DNA from: Phaseolus vulgaris
Taxonomy: Eukaryota > Streptophyta > Magnoliopsida > Fabales > Fabaceae
DNA length: 64,000 bases
Direction of reading: 5' to 3'
Assembly (NCBI RefSeq): GCF_000499845.2
Contig: NC_023758.2
Location: 32,740,816-32,804,815 of the forward strand
In this document: piece after piece, positions 1 through 11,487 of the stretch
Layout of the letters: each line of letters opens with the position of its first letter
Position numbering within the stretch: the stretch's first letter is position 1
The notes under the pieces: model-generated
What the model was told of the DNA's origin: nothing
Seen by the model: only the letters and a program-made list of their open reading frames with translations
Database searches by the model: none
Made by a program: the position numbers and the translations under genes

Positions 1-728
1 AATATATAAATTAATTTTTTTTATATGTAAATTAATATGTATGATGATATAAAAAATGATAATTAGGTTCATGTCACTACAAAGAATAATATCTACACAT
101 ATCCGCACTTTTTCCTACATATACTAATTAGGTGTAAGCAAAAAAAAAAACAAACAAACGTGTACTGTAATATCCAAAAGTTTCTAATTTTTTTTTTTAA
201 CTTATTAATATTAATAATCAAGTCTACTCTCTATCTTTTTAACATTGATTTATTGAAGATACATATCATATACGGTTTATAAATCAAATAGTCCAATACA
301 AAACATTATAAATAAGTTTTTTATAATAAAGTAAGGTACACTTTTATCAGTTTTACATTGCTCAATTTCTAATACTTGATCTTTGGAAAACTTTCTACAA
401 ATTTATTTCCGATTGGATACTAAGAAGCTGAAGCATCAAAAAATGAAAAAACTAAAAAGCTGAGACACCAAAAAAGAACTATACCAAACACAAGAGGAAC
501 AATTGACATCTACCATAATTATTATTACTGTCAATCTTATATATTCTCTAAACCCACTTTATCTATAAGTACATAACCTAATTTATAAATTGATATCTAA
601 TTAACTATTAATATTTTAACTATTCACTTTAGAATCTAAATATTGATTTTAGAATATAAAGTAATTGATAGAAATTTATATTGATTTTAGAATATAAAGT
701 AATTGATAGAAAGTTTTTATTTTAAAAC
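1..728. other. AT-rich intergenic DNA
   Basis: No coding frame or RNA gene could be supported here. The only structure seen is a 38 bp tandem duplication at 641-712, listed separately. Confidence 0.6.
641..712. repeat. Tandem duplication, 38 bp unit, about 1.9 copies
   Basis: The unit begins TATTGATTTTAGAATATAAA at 641 and again at 679. The copies are essentially identical until the second stops after GATAGAAA, which suggests recent replication slippage. Confidence 0.85.
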
Positions 729-980
729 GTTCATCACATGCAAGTTTGTTTATTAATGATCCAAATAAGCTGTGTTTAAATATTTTCTTTAAGGAAACAA
801 GTCAAAAATATTTAAAAAAAATGTTTATATGTTCCTGCCTTCTAGACCAATCACTCTTAAAGAAACATTTAAATTTGTTTAATGATTAGAAATTTGTCTG
901 CAAAACCTTGAAACTACATTCAATAAGAATTAATCCATTAAAAACCTTCAGTCAAGTTTAACATCTTGAAAACTGTAACC
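729..980 (+). repeat. Dispersed/direct repeat, copy 1 (partner 8409-8668)
   Basis: About 250 bp running from GTTCATCACA to TGTAACC. It matches 8409-8668 in the same orientation with scattered substitutions and short indels. Shared blocks include TTTATTAATGATCCAAATAA and CTGCAAAACCTTGAAACTAC. No primer-binding site lies next to either copy, so I do not call them LTRs. They may be copies of one non-coding repeat or the ends of an old segmental duplication. Confidence 0.85.
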
Positions 981-1717
981 TCACCTATCTACCGGTTGAA
1001 TTCGTGGTGAGACACCATTGGTTATTTGCACCCAATGATTTTAGATATGCACCTAAATAACTTTTGAAATTCTAGAATTGACCCTTATTCTAAACTTGAA
1101 ACCTTAGAATTAAAAAACATATTTTAGAAAAAAAAAAAAGATTTTTGTGTTTCGACAATAAAATTTTATTATAAAATTGAAAAACCAAAACCTCATTTAA
1201 AAAAATAATAATTCAAGAATATAAAAAATACATTTTAAAAAAAATCCATAGTATTTTTTTAAACATATTGAAAAAAAAAGGATTCTGAAAAATTACAGAA
1301 AACATTTTGATCATTTTACCTTAGTGATTGGGTTCAAGTGAGTGCAGGAAGCAATTGTTCTAAGATTATTTCCAAACCTGTGATAAAAGATAAAAAAGAA
1401 CTTACATAACTTAACAAGAGTCTAACCCTTATTTCCATTCTCCTCTCCCACTCTTCTCTCTCACATGTTCTTTCTTCTGAATTCATGCCCACTAACTCAT
1501 CGTGCTCATAAATAAAGTGGATTGAGTTGATCAATCAAATAACCAACCCATAATAATCTGGACGAGAATGAATAACCCGTTTTGCCACGTATAATATTAA
1601 CACCTAACTAAAGTGCTAAAACTCTTTTTCGTTGCCTACAAACCAGTGCTATTGTTAACAACTATAAAAACCGATTGGGTATTCACTCGATCGTGTTCAT
1701 AGATCACTGGTTAAATC
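981..1717. other. Intergenic DNA
   Basis: AT-rich with poly(A) and poly(T) runs. A 66-codon minus-strand frame at 1334-1534 has no recognisable domain and is not called. Confidence 0.5.
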
Positions 1718-1734
1718 ACTGAACCATTACTAAT

Positions 1735-2704
1735 TGGGGGCGGGGTGAGCAATAGAATAGGATGCTGTGGGGGTGAGTTTAATTCTGTGGGGGGATGGAC
1801 AACTAAGAACGTATAAAGGGGAAAAGGTGTAACCGGTCTCTAGTGTAAAAAGTAATTTAAAGTTTTAGATTAAAATTAGGATGAGAGTATTATATGAGGC
1901 TGTTCAAGGATTAACAAACGCGTGATTTGTTTGTTATGTGTGTTGTTATCTGTAATGTGTTCATTTAGTCGTAATAATGTGACATTGTCTTAGCTAAAGG
2001 CTAGGAAAGGGTATCCATATGTGCAGGTTGTGTAGGATTGGAAGGATGAGAACGTGAAGTGATTATGGAGGATATGAATGTGGATGGCTACAGATTTTTC
2101 ATACCTTGGACAAGAATACTTCCAATGAAATGGAGGAATAAACGAAGAAGGAATTGAATATCAATGAGCTAGTGACAAAAAGACTATGTAGAACTATGCT
2201 GCAAGGAACTTGGAGGTAGAGTGAAGAAATGGATAACTTTGAATGAGCCATGGACTTACAACATCAAGGGTTATGCAGTAGGGACAAAGGCCCCAGGTGT
2301 GATTCTGGACTGAATGATAAAGATAATGCAATAATGCTGTAAACTATATGACAAGGGATGTTAATACAACTAAAATAGAAGTTGTTTTCAACACTCTCTC
2401 AAGTGGAGTTTTTGCAGGTTTTGGGAGAATAACAACATTCATAGATTTTGTAGGGCACCACCATACTTAATTGATTTCTAATTGTATAGGAAGGGGGCAG
2501 GCTGTTCTGCATAAATTTCTATGGAACAAAAAATAGGATGAGCAGAGCCATATGTGATTTAGTTTGGGTGCTTGTTATGGAAATAGATAAAAAGTTGTAA
2601 TCTGTTTATTCTGTTTGTTTGAAGTTAGATCTTGTATAAGGGTTGAGACACCTCTAAAGTGTTTCATTTATTTAATTCATTAATTGCTGATAAAAAAACA
2701 AAAA
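1735..2704 (+). mobile_element. LINE-type insertion carrying foreign (GH1) sequence
   Basis: The 17 bp sequence ACTGAACCATTACTAAT occurs at 1718-1734 and again at 2705-2721. It brackets a 970 bp insert whose right end is an A-rich tail (GATAAAAAAACAAAAA). The last 240 bp (about 2460-2704) read like a plant L1 3' end, with a GGGTTGAGACACCTCT-like segment, T-rich runs and then the A tail. A long target-site duplication plus an A tail is the mark of target-primed reverse transcription. The left part has no LINE coding sequence; it holds an unassigned 300 bp followed by a broken beta-glucosidase fragment. I infer a chimeric or template-switched retrotransposition product. Confidence 0.75.
2048..2300 (+). 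pseudogene. GH1 beta-glucosidase fragment, broken
   Basis: Two blocks typical of plant family-1 glycoside hydrolases are readable. At 2059-2115 the frame gives MEDMNVDGYRFF followed by PWTRILP, matching the conserved MNxDAYRFSISWSRILP block. At 2221-2298 it gives [14 protein letters not shown] and then [10 protein letters not shown], which contains the T-L-N-E-P motif with the acid/base glutamate. Between them a frameshifted GGINEEGIEY-like stretch and INELV are visible. The family's roughly 30-residue LFHWDLPQ segment is missing, and the [12 protein letters not shown] block follows directly. Introns expected in a genomic copy are not seen, and stops and shifts interrupt the frame. This is a processed, partial relic inside the 1735-2704 insertion, not an expressed enzyme. 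Confidence 0.8.
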
Positions 2705-2721
2705 ACTGAACCATTACTAAT

Positions 2722-3120
2722 ACTTGAACTATGTTGTATTATAAGCGAAACTGATACAACCATCAATATTCCAAGTGACATCAAAGGAATACTTGTTGAA
2801 CACAACCCTAATTTCGTATACCTTTCAATCAACCAATACATTCACAACCTTTTCATGATTTTTTTAATATATAAATCACTTTTACTTTTTCAAACAACAA
2901 AATGTTTATTTTTCAATAGATGCTATTTATTTTAAAAAAAAGTGAAGAAAGGGGACTTGGAATAAGCTGCCATTATGGCAAGGCCAGGTGTATTATCATT
3001 TTCGTCCAACTTTTCTTAAGATGTAAAGAGACCTCTAAAATGGAAAATTAGATGGAAGTATCATGTAAACTTTTTTTGTGAAGGTTGACATGGAGAAAGA
3101 CATTGTTTATATTTAATTGT
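2722..3120. other. Intergenic DNA between LINE-type insert and copia relic
   Basis: No recognisable feature. A short plus-strand frame at 2684-2935 starts in the A tail of the insert and is not credible as a gene. Confidence 0.5.
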
Positions 3121-3420
3121 TTACAAAACTAGTTGTTGGCGGCCAAGCCAAAAAGAGACGTAGAGTGATCAACTTTGCCACAAAAGCGAAAATATCCATG
3201 AAATCCAAGCCTTCTTGTTGTGTATACCCCTTAGTGAATAATCTTGCCTTGTATCTCTCTATGGAGCCATCAAACTTGTGCTTGATTTTGTAGACTCATA
3301 TGCAACCAATAATTGTCTTTCCAGGTGGTAAGGTAGTGATGGTCCAAGTTATGTTTTGCTCAAGGGCATGCAATTCATCTCTCATAGCTTGCACCTAACA
3401 AAATTGTTTGGAAGTTTCCT
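3121..3420 (-). pseudogene. copia-1 reverse transcriptase, N-terminal fragment
   Basis: The translation keeps the copia RT entry block: WTITTLPPGKTIIGC, then VYKIKHKFDGSIERYKARL and FTKGYTQQEGLDF. In-frame stops interrupt it, for example where the tryptophan of the usual KWVYKIK should be. Catalytic D-D motifs lie beyond the truncation and are absent. Confidence 0.85.
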
Positions 3421-4091
3421 CATAGTTTTTGGGTTCAATATGTGAAGAGATAGATAAACTAGTATGTTTAAAATCAAAGGATAAAGCATTATATGAAATA
3501 AAAGACTATATTGGATATTTAGTACTCACAATATTATGTAAACTTGAAGTTTGATAGTCTTATAAATATGATGGGAGGCGTCTATTGCGGGTAGACTGTT
3601 GTTGAGGAATAGAATTACCCTCATCACTGAGAACAATGTCCACTTCATCATAAATAATGTTACATTGTTTAGTTTCATAAATAAGAATATATAATTTTGT
3701 TCATAATTTTTAAAAACGGGTAAAGATAAATTGTTGGAACTCTCATGAATATTAGTATTCTATTGATATGGAAAACGATGTTCATAAAATATTACATGTC
3801 TTGAGACCTTAATTTTATTGTTTTTAAGGTTAAGAAAACATACCCTTTTATATGAGATTGAAAACCAAGAAAAATCACAGAAACAACACGACTATTAAAC
3901 TTGTTTCTATATGCAATAAGAGTATTAGAATAATATAAACATTAAAAAACACGTAAGATAGGAAGATCACAATGTTTTCCATAAAGCTTTTCATGAGGAG
4001 ACAAATTCTTTAAGAGAGGAGTGAGTATTCAATTTATGAGAAAAATAGCTTGTTGATCGACGAAACTCCAAAACAGTGAAGGTAAAATAGT

Positions 4092-4414
4092 TTAAAACAA
4101 TAAAACACAAGTCACTTTAAAAAGATGTTGTTTCCTTTCAACTATATCATTATGTTCAGGTGTCTCAACACAAGTCCTTTGATGTACTATACCTTTTGAT
4201 GAAAAGAAATTATTCATATCAAATTTTAAACCATTGTCAGTTCTGATAGTTCTAATAGTAGTATTGAAATTATTTTCAACATATGCAATAAAACCAGTAA
4301 TGTGATTTTGAGCTTTAGATTTTTCAATCATAGGAAAAAGCAAAGTAAAATGTGATTAATAATCAATAATAGTCAAGAAAAATCTATAACCATGCATAAA
4401 AGCTGATGACTTTT
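4092..4414 (-). pseudogene. copia-1 integrase core fragment
   Basis: The frame shows IRTIRTDNGLKF with the second catalytic Asp, then GIVHQRTCVETPEHNDIVERK with the catalytic Glu. This is the D-D-E pattern of copia integrases. The upstream part continues as GYRFFLTIIDY up to about 4414, where an unrelated insertion begins. The rest of the domain resumes at 5610. Confidence 0.88.
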
Positions 4415-5610
4415 TACAGGAAGTGCACCGCGTTGTCAGAAGTAATAATGTGTCACTAAGGATGAATATCGAATCCACAAGGAACAATTGAATAATCAAG
4501 TAAAATATTCACTAAATATAAAAAAAAAATAGAAGTTTGTTGAGAATTGTTATGATGACAATGATTAATAAGAAAACAAATCAAAGAGTTTGTTGCTTCA
4601 AATGGGAAAATAGGGATTGAGTTTCATCTTTCTCACTCTTTTGTATTTTGATTAGCATGACAATATTGTTCCCTTTGATTGATATTGATGCCTGTATAAA
4701 AATTATTTATATCGATTCCTCACATATAAAATTATTAAGATGCTTCCTAAATATCGATTCCTCACATATTCATAAAAACAACTTATCGTTAAGATTAAAC
4801 GTTGATGGCAATTAACATATCAAGTCTATTCCTAACACTTAAATATGTTAAGTATTATCGTTTATGTCAAAACCCTAAAAATACTTTCCAGTCAAATTTA
4901 AGATTCTAGATTATGTAAACCAAGCATTTAGAAGAAAAAGAATAATATCAATAATCAATCAATAAAAAAAATATTATATTTAGATATCACCTCAATACAT
5001 AAAATTTTGAACAAATTACTCCCAATCCCAAATGGTAGAATTAGTACATATGATGACTATTACACGTAGGGAGAGCATGAAAAGAAGATCCAAAATGTTT
5101 CTCCTTGACGACTGCCTCCTCTAATGTTTCTCACACCTCTTATTCTCCCAATTGGGTTATAAGTCACTCAATGGTGTTTTCCTCTCAATCTTGCACACTA
5201 GGGTTGTGCCTCAAGCCCCCTATTTAACCTAATTTTCATGGGCTTAAGTGGACTCTCGCTCAAGCGAGATTTACTTGCTTGAGCGAGTGAAAGGTTGAAC
5301 TAGCCCAATGTCTTTGGTGCTATCTCGCTCAAGTGAGATATGGCTCGCTTGAGCGAGCTCCCCTGGTGGTGAAATGACTATTTTGCGTGTTTGGGCAACT
5401 TTGGTGAGTGCTAGTGTACTCCAACCTTCCATAGAATCTTGAAATTAACACGAATTTGGGAATAAATCGCTCTTATTCAAATAAAAATAAAAAAACATGT
5501 AAAAAGGTATAAATTCATAAGTTAGGGGTTCTTTTATACTTATTTTAGCAATTAATACTATTAAGTGCCTATATTTTAATATGAAATATTACTGAAATTA
5601 GACGTTTATC
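4415..5610. mobile_element. Unclassified repeat inserted in copia-1 integrase
   Basis: The integrase frame stops near 4414 and resumes near 5610, so about 1.2 kb has been inserted. The insert has no coding potential. Its left end has a GTGCACCGCGTTGTCAGAAG-like motif followed by a TATCGAATCCACAAGG segment; its right end has GACGTTTATCAGAAG. I recall such ends from non-coding legume repeats but cannot name the family. It holds four near-palindromic CTCGCTCAAGCGAG motifs. No clean target duplication was identified, so exact ends are approximate. Confidence 0.6.
5255..5357. repeat. Cluster of four CTCGCTCAAGCGAG-type palindromes
   Basis: The motif lies at 5255-5268 (CTCGCTCAAGCGAG), 5274-5287 (CTTGCTTGAGCGAG), 5324-5337 (CTCGCTCAAGTGAG) and 5344-5357 (CTCGCTTGAGCGAG). 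The units are in alternating orientation and each is itself an inverted repeat. A related degenerate cluster is at 47475-47727. Confidence 0.85.
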
Positions 5611-5630
5611 AGAAGTCATAGAATAAGGAT

Positions 5631-6508
5631 CTAGATATCCATATGTAACAATTCAAAATATTTGGTAGTGTGAGCATTATTGATATGAAAATGAAGTTTC
5701 CTTTGCTTTGCTTTATGACAAGTATCACAAACATAAGATTTTTTAGTAGTAATATAAGGGTATTGAGATATCAAAATATTTAATCTTTCATTTAAAAGAT
5801 GTCTTGGTCTATAGTGCCACAAACTTGTGTTCTTAGATTACAGTTGTAAGTAGAAACTTTTGTTTGAATAAGAGTTTGACAACTAGTAAATGAATTAAAA
5901 ACATACAATCCAACATTTATATAAACTAAATCAATCTGCTTGTTTGTTTAGACATCATGTATAACACAGTCAGTGGACGAAAAAATCAACTTGTAGTTAA
6001 AAGCATAAGTGAACTTAGATGTAGAAAAAAGACTAAAAGAAAACTATGGAACATAAAACACATTAGTAAGATAAAATTTATACATAAAATGTGTAGTTCC
6101 AGAGTCATAAGCAGAAATAGTGTGACCATTAGGTAGACTTTTAAAAACTGGTTTAATGCAATGGTAGGAAGAAAATTTAGATAAGGAAATGCATACTTGA
6201 TTTGTAGCACTAGAATCCAAAATCCAAAGGTGTTTAATGGTTTCTAAATTTCCAAAGGAAAAGATATTACCAGTTGGAGAAAGGTCGGAAACATGTTTTG
6301 TTGACTTGATAGAGAAAGAACCAACTTGGTTGACTTGAGCTTGATTAAGTTTATAGTTGTTGATGATCTGCTTGAAGATATATGAGAGAATATGATATTG
6401 TTGTGGCGTTATGCGGATATCTCCAATCTCATGATCTATTTTGACTTTTCTTAGTGAAGTTTTCATCAACAGTAGTAACATTGTTAATCTGAGAGGGTTT
6501 GCTACCAT
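5631..6508 (-). pseudogene. copia-1 protease and pre-integrase region
   Basis: The 6508-6044 frame contains WILDSSATNQVCISLSKF, a degenerate copia aspartic-protease active site (Ser where DSG has Gly), followed by FKSLPNGHTISAY and FYLTNVFYVP. The 5822-5631 frame has CDTCHKAKQRK, the zinc-binding tail of the pre-integrase/integrase N-domain, then FELLHMDI leading into the integrase. Stops and shifts separate the pieces. Confidence 0.85.
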
Positions 6509-6780
6509 AAAGCTTGTGACTCGGAGGATAGTTGTGTTTCTTATAACATGAATCTATCGTGTGGATATTTTTACCACAGTAAACTCAAACTTTTCTATTT
6601 CCATTATTCTTGAAATTTTTATTATGTTGACCCGAAACCAATTTTTTGATAACAAGTGGATTCAACATGACCATTTTTTCCACAAAAAGAACAAGTGACA
6701 AAGACAACATTTTTATTTACATTAAGATTGACAATGTTAATGTTAACAATCAAGAGATTACTAATCATCTAGCGTTCTTG

Positions 6781-7350
6781 CTATGCCACAAAAGAAAAAA
6801 TATTTGTTATAAGAGGGATAAGTTCCATAAAAAGCACATGTGATCTAATGTTGTTATATTGATCATTTAGGCCACAAAGAACAAGTACATTTGATTTGAT
6901 AGGAACACATATGGTCAAGTTTAAAGTTCTCAAGCTCATCCCAAATAATTCGTAACTTGGTAAAGTATTCTGTAACAGATAGATCACCTTGATTCAGATT
7001 AGACGCTTCCATTTGTAAGTCTGAAATACGAGATAGGTCCCCTTGAGAGTATCTTGCTTTCAGATCATTCCAAATGTCAAGTGTCATATCCATCCATATT
7101 AAGCTTTGTCTTATAGGGAGAGAGACCGAGTGGACCAACCAAGAAACCACCATATTCTTGCAGCGACTCCAGCCTGAGAAAGAAGGACCAAACTTTTTTG
7201 GTGGAGAAGTGGTACCAAGAATGAATTCAATCTTGTTTTACTCACTCAACTAACAATTTTGCTCAAAGAGTGATAGTTCATCGCATAAAGAACAAACAAA
7301 ACGAAAGGAGTGGTTGTATTCTCATTAGGATGAAGATAGATGAGGCTTTG
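6781..7350 (-). pseudogene. copia-1 Gag (UBN2-type) relic
   Basis: The frame 7153-6863 reads MVVSWLVHSVSLPIRQS, then IWNDLKARYSQGDLSRISDL and VTEYFTKLRIIWDELENF, the conserved heart of plant copia Gag. A second frame continues with GLNDQYNNIRSHVLFME. N-terminal residues extend to about 7350 with stops. A basic stretch at about 6600-6530 is where the CCHC knuckle would lie, and it is degraded. Confidence 0.87.
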
Positions 7351-7360
7351 TAAAAATGCA

Positions 7361-8408
7361 AGTAAATATAAATAATTTTTTAAAAAAATATTTAGAATTG
7401 TTTTGTCCGGTTGACTTAGGTCAGGAACCGGTGGTGGATGCTTCCTTATTCTGTCTTTGCCGTCACTATCACTTAGAAACTCCTGAAATTCTCCAACAGA
7501 GGGTGCTCCACCTCTATATTACACTCTGATGATCAAATCAGTGAGAGCACTTATATATTATACTGTAGTGTAAAAAGTGTAAAATCAACTTACTTGGTGG
7601 TTAGGGTCTCGGGGCCCTTTTATAGTGTCATCCAATATCCATAACTGAGTTTCTTACTTGTTAAGATTCTTCCTTATATTTCAGAAGTACATCTGTTGCA
7701 GAGTATCGTATCTGACTGAGAGTATTCTTTTCTAACCAACTCAAAACGAATGATATCTTCCCTTGACGTTTGGATCATATTTAATTTTACTAAAAGTGAG
7801 AGGTGGACGCTCTTTTTAGAAACACTGGATCTTATTACGTTTGGGCCAATATTTAAAGTTACAAAATGCTCACCAGATACTTGCTTATTGATGGGCCAAG
7901 GGCCAATCGTTTAGACTAATGTGTCTAGCATGTTCTGGTCAGTTCGTTGATCGAACAAGCCAAACAAACCGAATGGGACAAGAATTACAAGAGATTGGAG
8001 AATATTAGGTAATATTTATTGTTGAAAAATAATATTTTATTTTAATTAAGGAATGCATGTTTTTATTTTAATTTGAACGTATAGTCCCCTCTTTTAATGA
8101 TATTTATCTTTGAAAAAGAGTGAAGGATTATTTGTTCTCTAATATAAAATTGTTGTAAAGTTAGTTTGGCACACGCCTTGTATATTGGTAACCACAACAC
8201 ATAAAGTAGTTTTCCTTTCATTCATTTCATTACGGTTTTGCATCAAGATTTCAAATTACAAATTCAAGATTTCCTTAAGGTTACATTAAAATTATGATCA
8301 TGAATTAAGAGTTCTTTCAAATGCATATTCAAAAATAATTTATGGTTAATATATTCAGAAAACTCTATTTTGAGCATCTTTACTTCATACAATTTTTTTT
8401 TTAAAAAT
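7361..8408. other. Unassigned, possibly copia-1 leader
   Basis: This lies upstream of copia-1 Gag on its coding strand. It has somewhat higher GC than its neighbours around 7380-7520. No LTR ends, primer-binding site or domain were found. Confidence 0.4.
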
Positions 8409-8668
8409 GTTCATCACATTGACCTTGCAACTTTGTTTATTAATGATCCAAATAAGCAGTGTTTAAATATTTTCTTTAAGGAAACAGTGTCAACATATTT
8501 AAAAAAATGTTTATCTGTCCCTCCCTTCTAGACCCACCACTCTTAAAGAGACATTTAAATTTGTTTAATGATTAAAAAATTGTCTGCAAAACCTTGAAAC
8601 TACATTCAATAAGAATTAATCCATTAGAAACCTTCAGTCAAGTTTAACATCTTGAAACAAGTGTAACC
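8409..8668 (+). repeat. Dispersed/direct repeat, copy 2 (partner 729-980)
   Basis: Same orientation as 729-980, with shared blocks throughout from GTTCATCACA to TGTAACC. Copy 2 has a small insertion near its left end (TTGACCTTGCAAC). Confidence 0.85.
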
Positions 8669-9058
8669 AGTGCTCAAACCAAAATACAAACACACAATAA
8701 ATTAACGAGATATTAATATAGCATATTCTTAACACGATGTAATATATACTCTTTTTTCCTCTTTAACTATACACATTTATTTTATAATTAGAATGAAAAT
8801 ATCTTGCTTTGTTTATTAAAATAACAATTAATTTATCAATTCGAAATTATCTATTTCCTCCATGTATAGAGTTACCCTTTAATCGACATCACTCGTTTGT
8901 TCAAATGATTAAATCTAGAGTAAGAAAATATTACACCACATCAAAATTATTAAAGAAGTTTTTAATATCAACAAGAAAAATTAAATAAATATGAATTATT
9001 TTAAAGATGACCCAATCCTCATACAGAACATTAACTCATCTCTTGAGAACAAAACAAA
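8669..9058. other. AT-rich intergenic DNA
   Basis: Nothing recognisable on either strand. Confidence 0.5.
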
Positions 9059-9072
9059 AATCAAAGACACCT

Positions 9073-9357
9073 TTTTTTTTATCAACAATAAAAAATAAAT
9101 AAATGGGGACCACTTCAGGGGTGGTCCAACCCTTTTACAAGAACACATAGAATCTAACTCCTAACTTGACATCCAAAATCGTCGGACAAAGGACCAACCA
9201 AACCAAGCGCTAACTAGCTTTACCGAATCAGCCGTATACATGTCAAAGGATCCATAACCCAACAGGGGTAGGAAAAGTAAACTTCGCGGGACTTTGCAGC
9301 AATCCAAGACCATACCTTTACTTGCGCAGAGGCAAAAACTTCTAACACATCTAATAG
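9073..9357 (-). mobile_element. 5'-truncated LINE with 14 bp target duplication
   Basis: AATCAAAGACACCT occurs at 9059-9072 and 9358-9371, exactly bracketing the insert. On the minus strand the insert ends GTTGATAAAAAAAAA, an A tail. Upstream of it lies a 3' UTR-like segment (GGTTGGACCACCCCTGAAGT) and a short frame resembling the C-terminal end of plant L1 ORF2 (WSW, then FSYPCWVMDPL). Only about 285 bp was integrated, typical of aborted target-primed reverse transcription. Confidence 0.85.
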
Positions 9358-9371
9358 AATCAAAGACACCT

Positions 9372-11487
9372 AATACTGCAAGGAACACAACAGTCAACAT
9401 CTAACCAAACAACTAAGAAAAAATCAACACTCAAAAACACCACTAAATCAGATATATACAAATCAGAAGATCAAGACACCAATCAAAATAAGAAAAATAA
9501 GCTAAACACATTTATGTTAATTTATTTATATTCCTTGTTTCCTTTAGTATACACTTTTATACTATTAATAAACAAAAAAAAATTGTTTGTTTGTCCGTTA
9601 AAATACGTAATTATTCATCCCTCAAATCTGTGTGTATTTGCAAGTGGAGGTGTGACTTTGAAGTATTCGTCAGTCTATGTGTGAAAATGACCATGTTACT
9701 TACTTTTGTTTTATAAATTGAACTAAAATGTGTTTTCACAGTATAAATATATTTTACAGTATCCTTTAATTATAAATTATAATATTACTTTTTAATAATC
9801 AAATCTAAAAAGTTTTAGTTAGATGGATATAAAAATCTTGATGCTTAAAATCATGAAAAATTGTGACCCACTCCTGATAATAGCATTTTATTTGGGCTGT
9901 GTAGTGGTATTCCTTTTTCAAGTGGGCCTGATTCATAAACCAGAGGAAAAGCACAAGATCAAAGATTTGGTCCCATATAAAAAAGCAAATGAAAATAAAA
10001 CACAGAAGAAGCAAAGAATAGAGGTACACTGCTGCAGCAACAAAGCTTCCAAAATGGCATTAATTCCTGAGTGGTCCATTCTCTGTAAAAGCTGAGATCT
10101 TATATACACCTATTCTATGAAAAACTCATTACAAAGGGTCATTTCGTCCCAACAATTATAAACTATGAACTTGAAAGGAAAGAAAACAACGTGGCAGCTT
10201 AAAAGGCCAATGAAACATATTTTAATCCTCATGAAACTTACATCTGAATTCATCAATTATAATTAAGCAAGTGACTCTTGTGATGATCTCAGATGGGTTA
10301 TCATTGCATGTTAACAGCACAGAAAAGTACAGGTTTAACTTCTCTAGGCAAGACTTTAAGTAAAATAAGGAAGTCCTCATTTATAAGTGAGTAAGGTCAC
10401 ACAAAAGCTATGATAGATTTACACTAATCTTGGAATAAAAACTTCCTCCCACCTTAAACTAATTAAATATATAATGAAACAGCAAAACAACAAATTTGCC
10501 GTCTCATTTGACTAACTAAAAATGGAATGTTGGCAGAATAAGACAGCACTGCCGCATTACTTTCCATTAATTATTGATTAACCAAATCATGCTGCTTGCC
10601 TTCTAAGCATAGACAAACAGAAGATTATGGTAATTAAATGATGTTTAATAATAATAGATAAACACCACAATAGACAATATGCATTTTCAATGCCATCTTG
10701 TAATATTCCAAAAGCGTATTATATGCTTCTAATCAACTATCCTTCTAGTTCCTTTTTTGTACCAAGATAATTGCTTGTAATAAGGTTTTAAGAAGTTAGG
10801 AAGATGAGACCAAACAAAGCAGATGGAATGGATTAATGTCCTTGTCAAATGTGATTAATGGGTCTAATCCTTTTCTTTCTTTCTTAGGAGATAACTTACC
10901 CAGGACCACTTGCACACCCATAAAAGAGAAATTAATGGGAAGATTAGATTTTAGAACTTTGCTCGTGCAATGTTTCACCAGACGCATCTACAGCGTTATC
11001 TCCAAGATAAAATCTTGTAGTGGTAGGAGATCTCCATAAATGAATAAGGACAAAATTGCAGATAGGTTCCATTTCAACCCCAGAATTGATAAAGGTCGTG
11101 AAATTGGCCAAACAAATATGGGCATTTTGGAAGGTGGAAATTTCAAAGAATAGTAGATGCACAATAAATAATATCTACGTTCTGACAGTTAAATCACTTA
11201 AAATATATACCTGCTCTTTATAAAGGAGAAAACGTGACAGCAATAAGAGCTATCAGGAGGAGGGTGAGACATGTCCTGGTGGTGATACAAACATCATCTA
11301 TGAACATAAACACAGTAATATGACATTTTAATAGAAACCAAGACAACCTTGAATTTTCCTATAGTCTTAACTTTCTTCAAAAAGAAAAATAAAACCAAAA
11401 GGATGGTAATAAACAATAATGATCATCGCGAAATTTGCTTCCAGCTCCATTCCCGTCTAACTAAGTTTCTTGACAAAAGAAAGGAAG
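9372..11487. other. Intergenic DNA 3' of the ZF-HD gene
   Basis: Several 60-90 codon frames occur on both strands (9823-10095 plus; 10796-11162 minus), but none has a recognisable domain and they overlap each other. The part next to 11487 should include the 3' UTR of the ZF-HD gene. Confidence 0.5.

Larger units (their letters stand above)
3121..7360 (-). mobile_element. Decayed Ty1/copia retrotransposon (copia-1)
   Basis: Reading right to left on the minus strand, the domains follow copia order: Gag (7350-6781), zinc knuckle region (about 6600-6530), protease and pre-integrase (6508-5631), integrase core (4400-4092) and start of reverse transcriptase (3420-3121). All frames carry stops or shifts. 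Most of the RT and all RNase H are missing, and no LTR pair or primer-binding site was found. A 1.2 kb unrelated repeat (about 4415-5610) splits the integrase. The element is dead. Confidence 0.85.

Noticed and set aside
729..8668. Treating the 250 bp direct repeats as LTRs of copia-1
   Set aside because: No primer-binding site or polypurine tract adjoins them in either orientation, and the gap to Gag is about 1 kb without LTR features.
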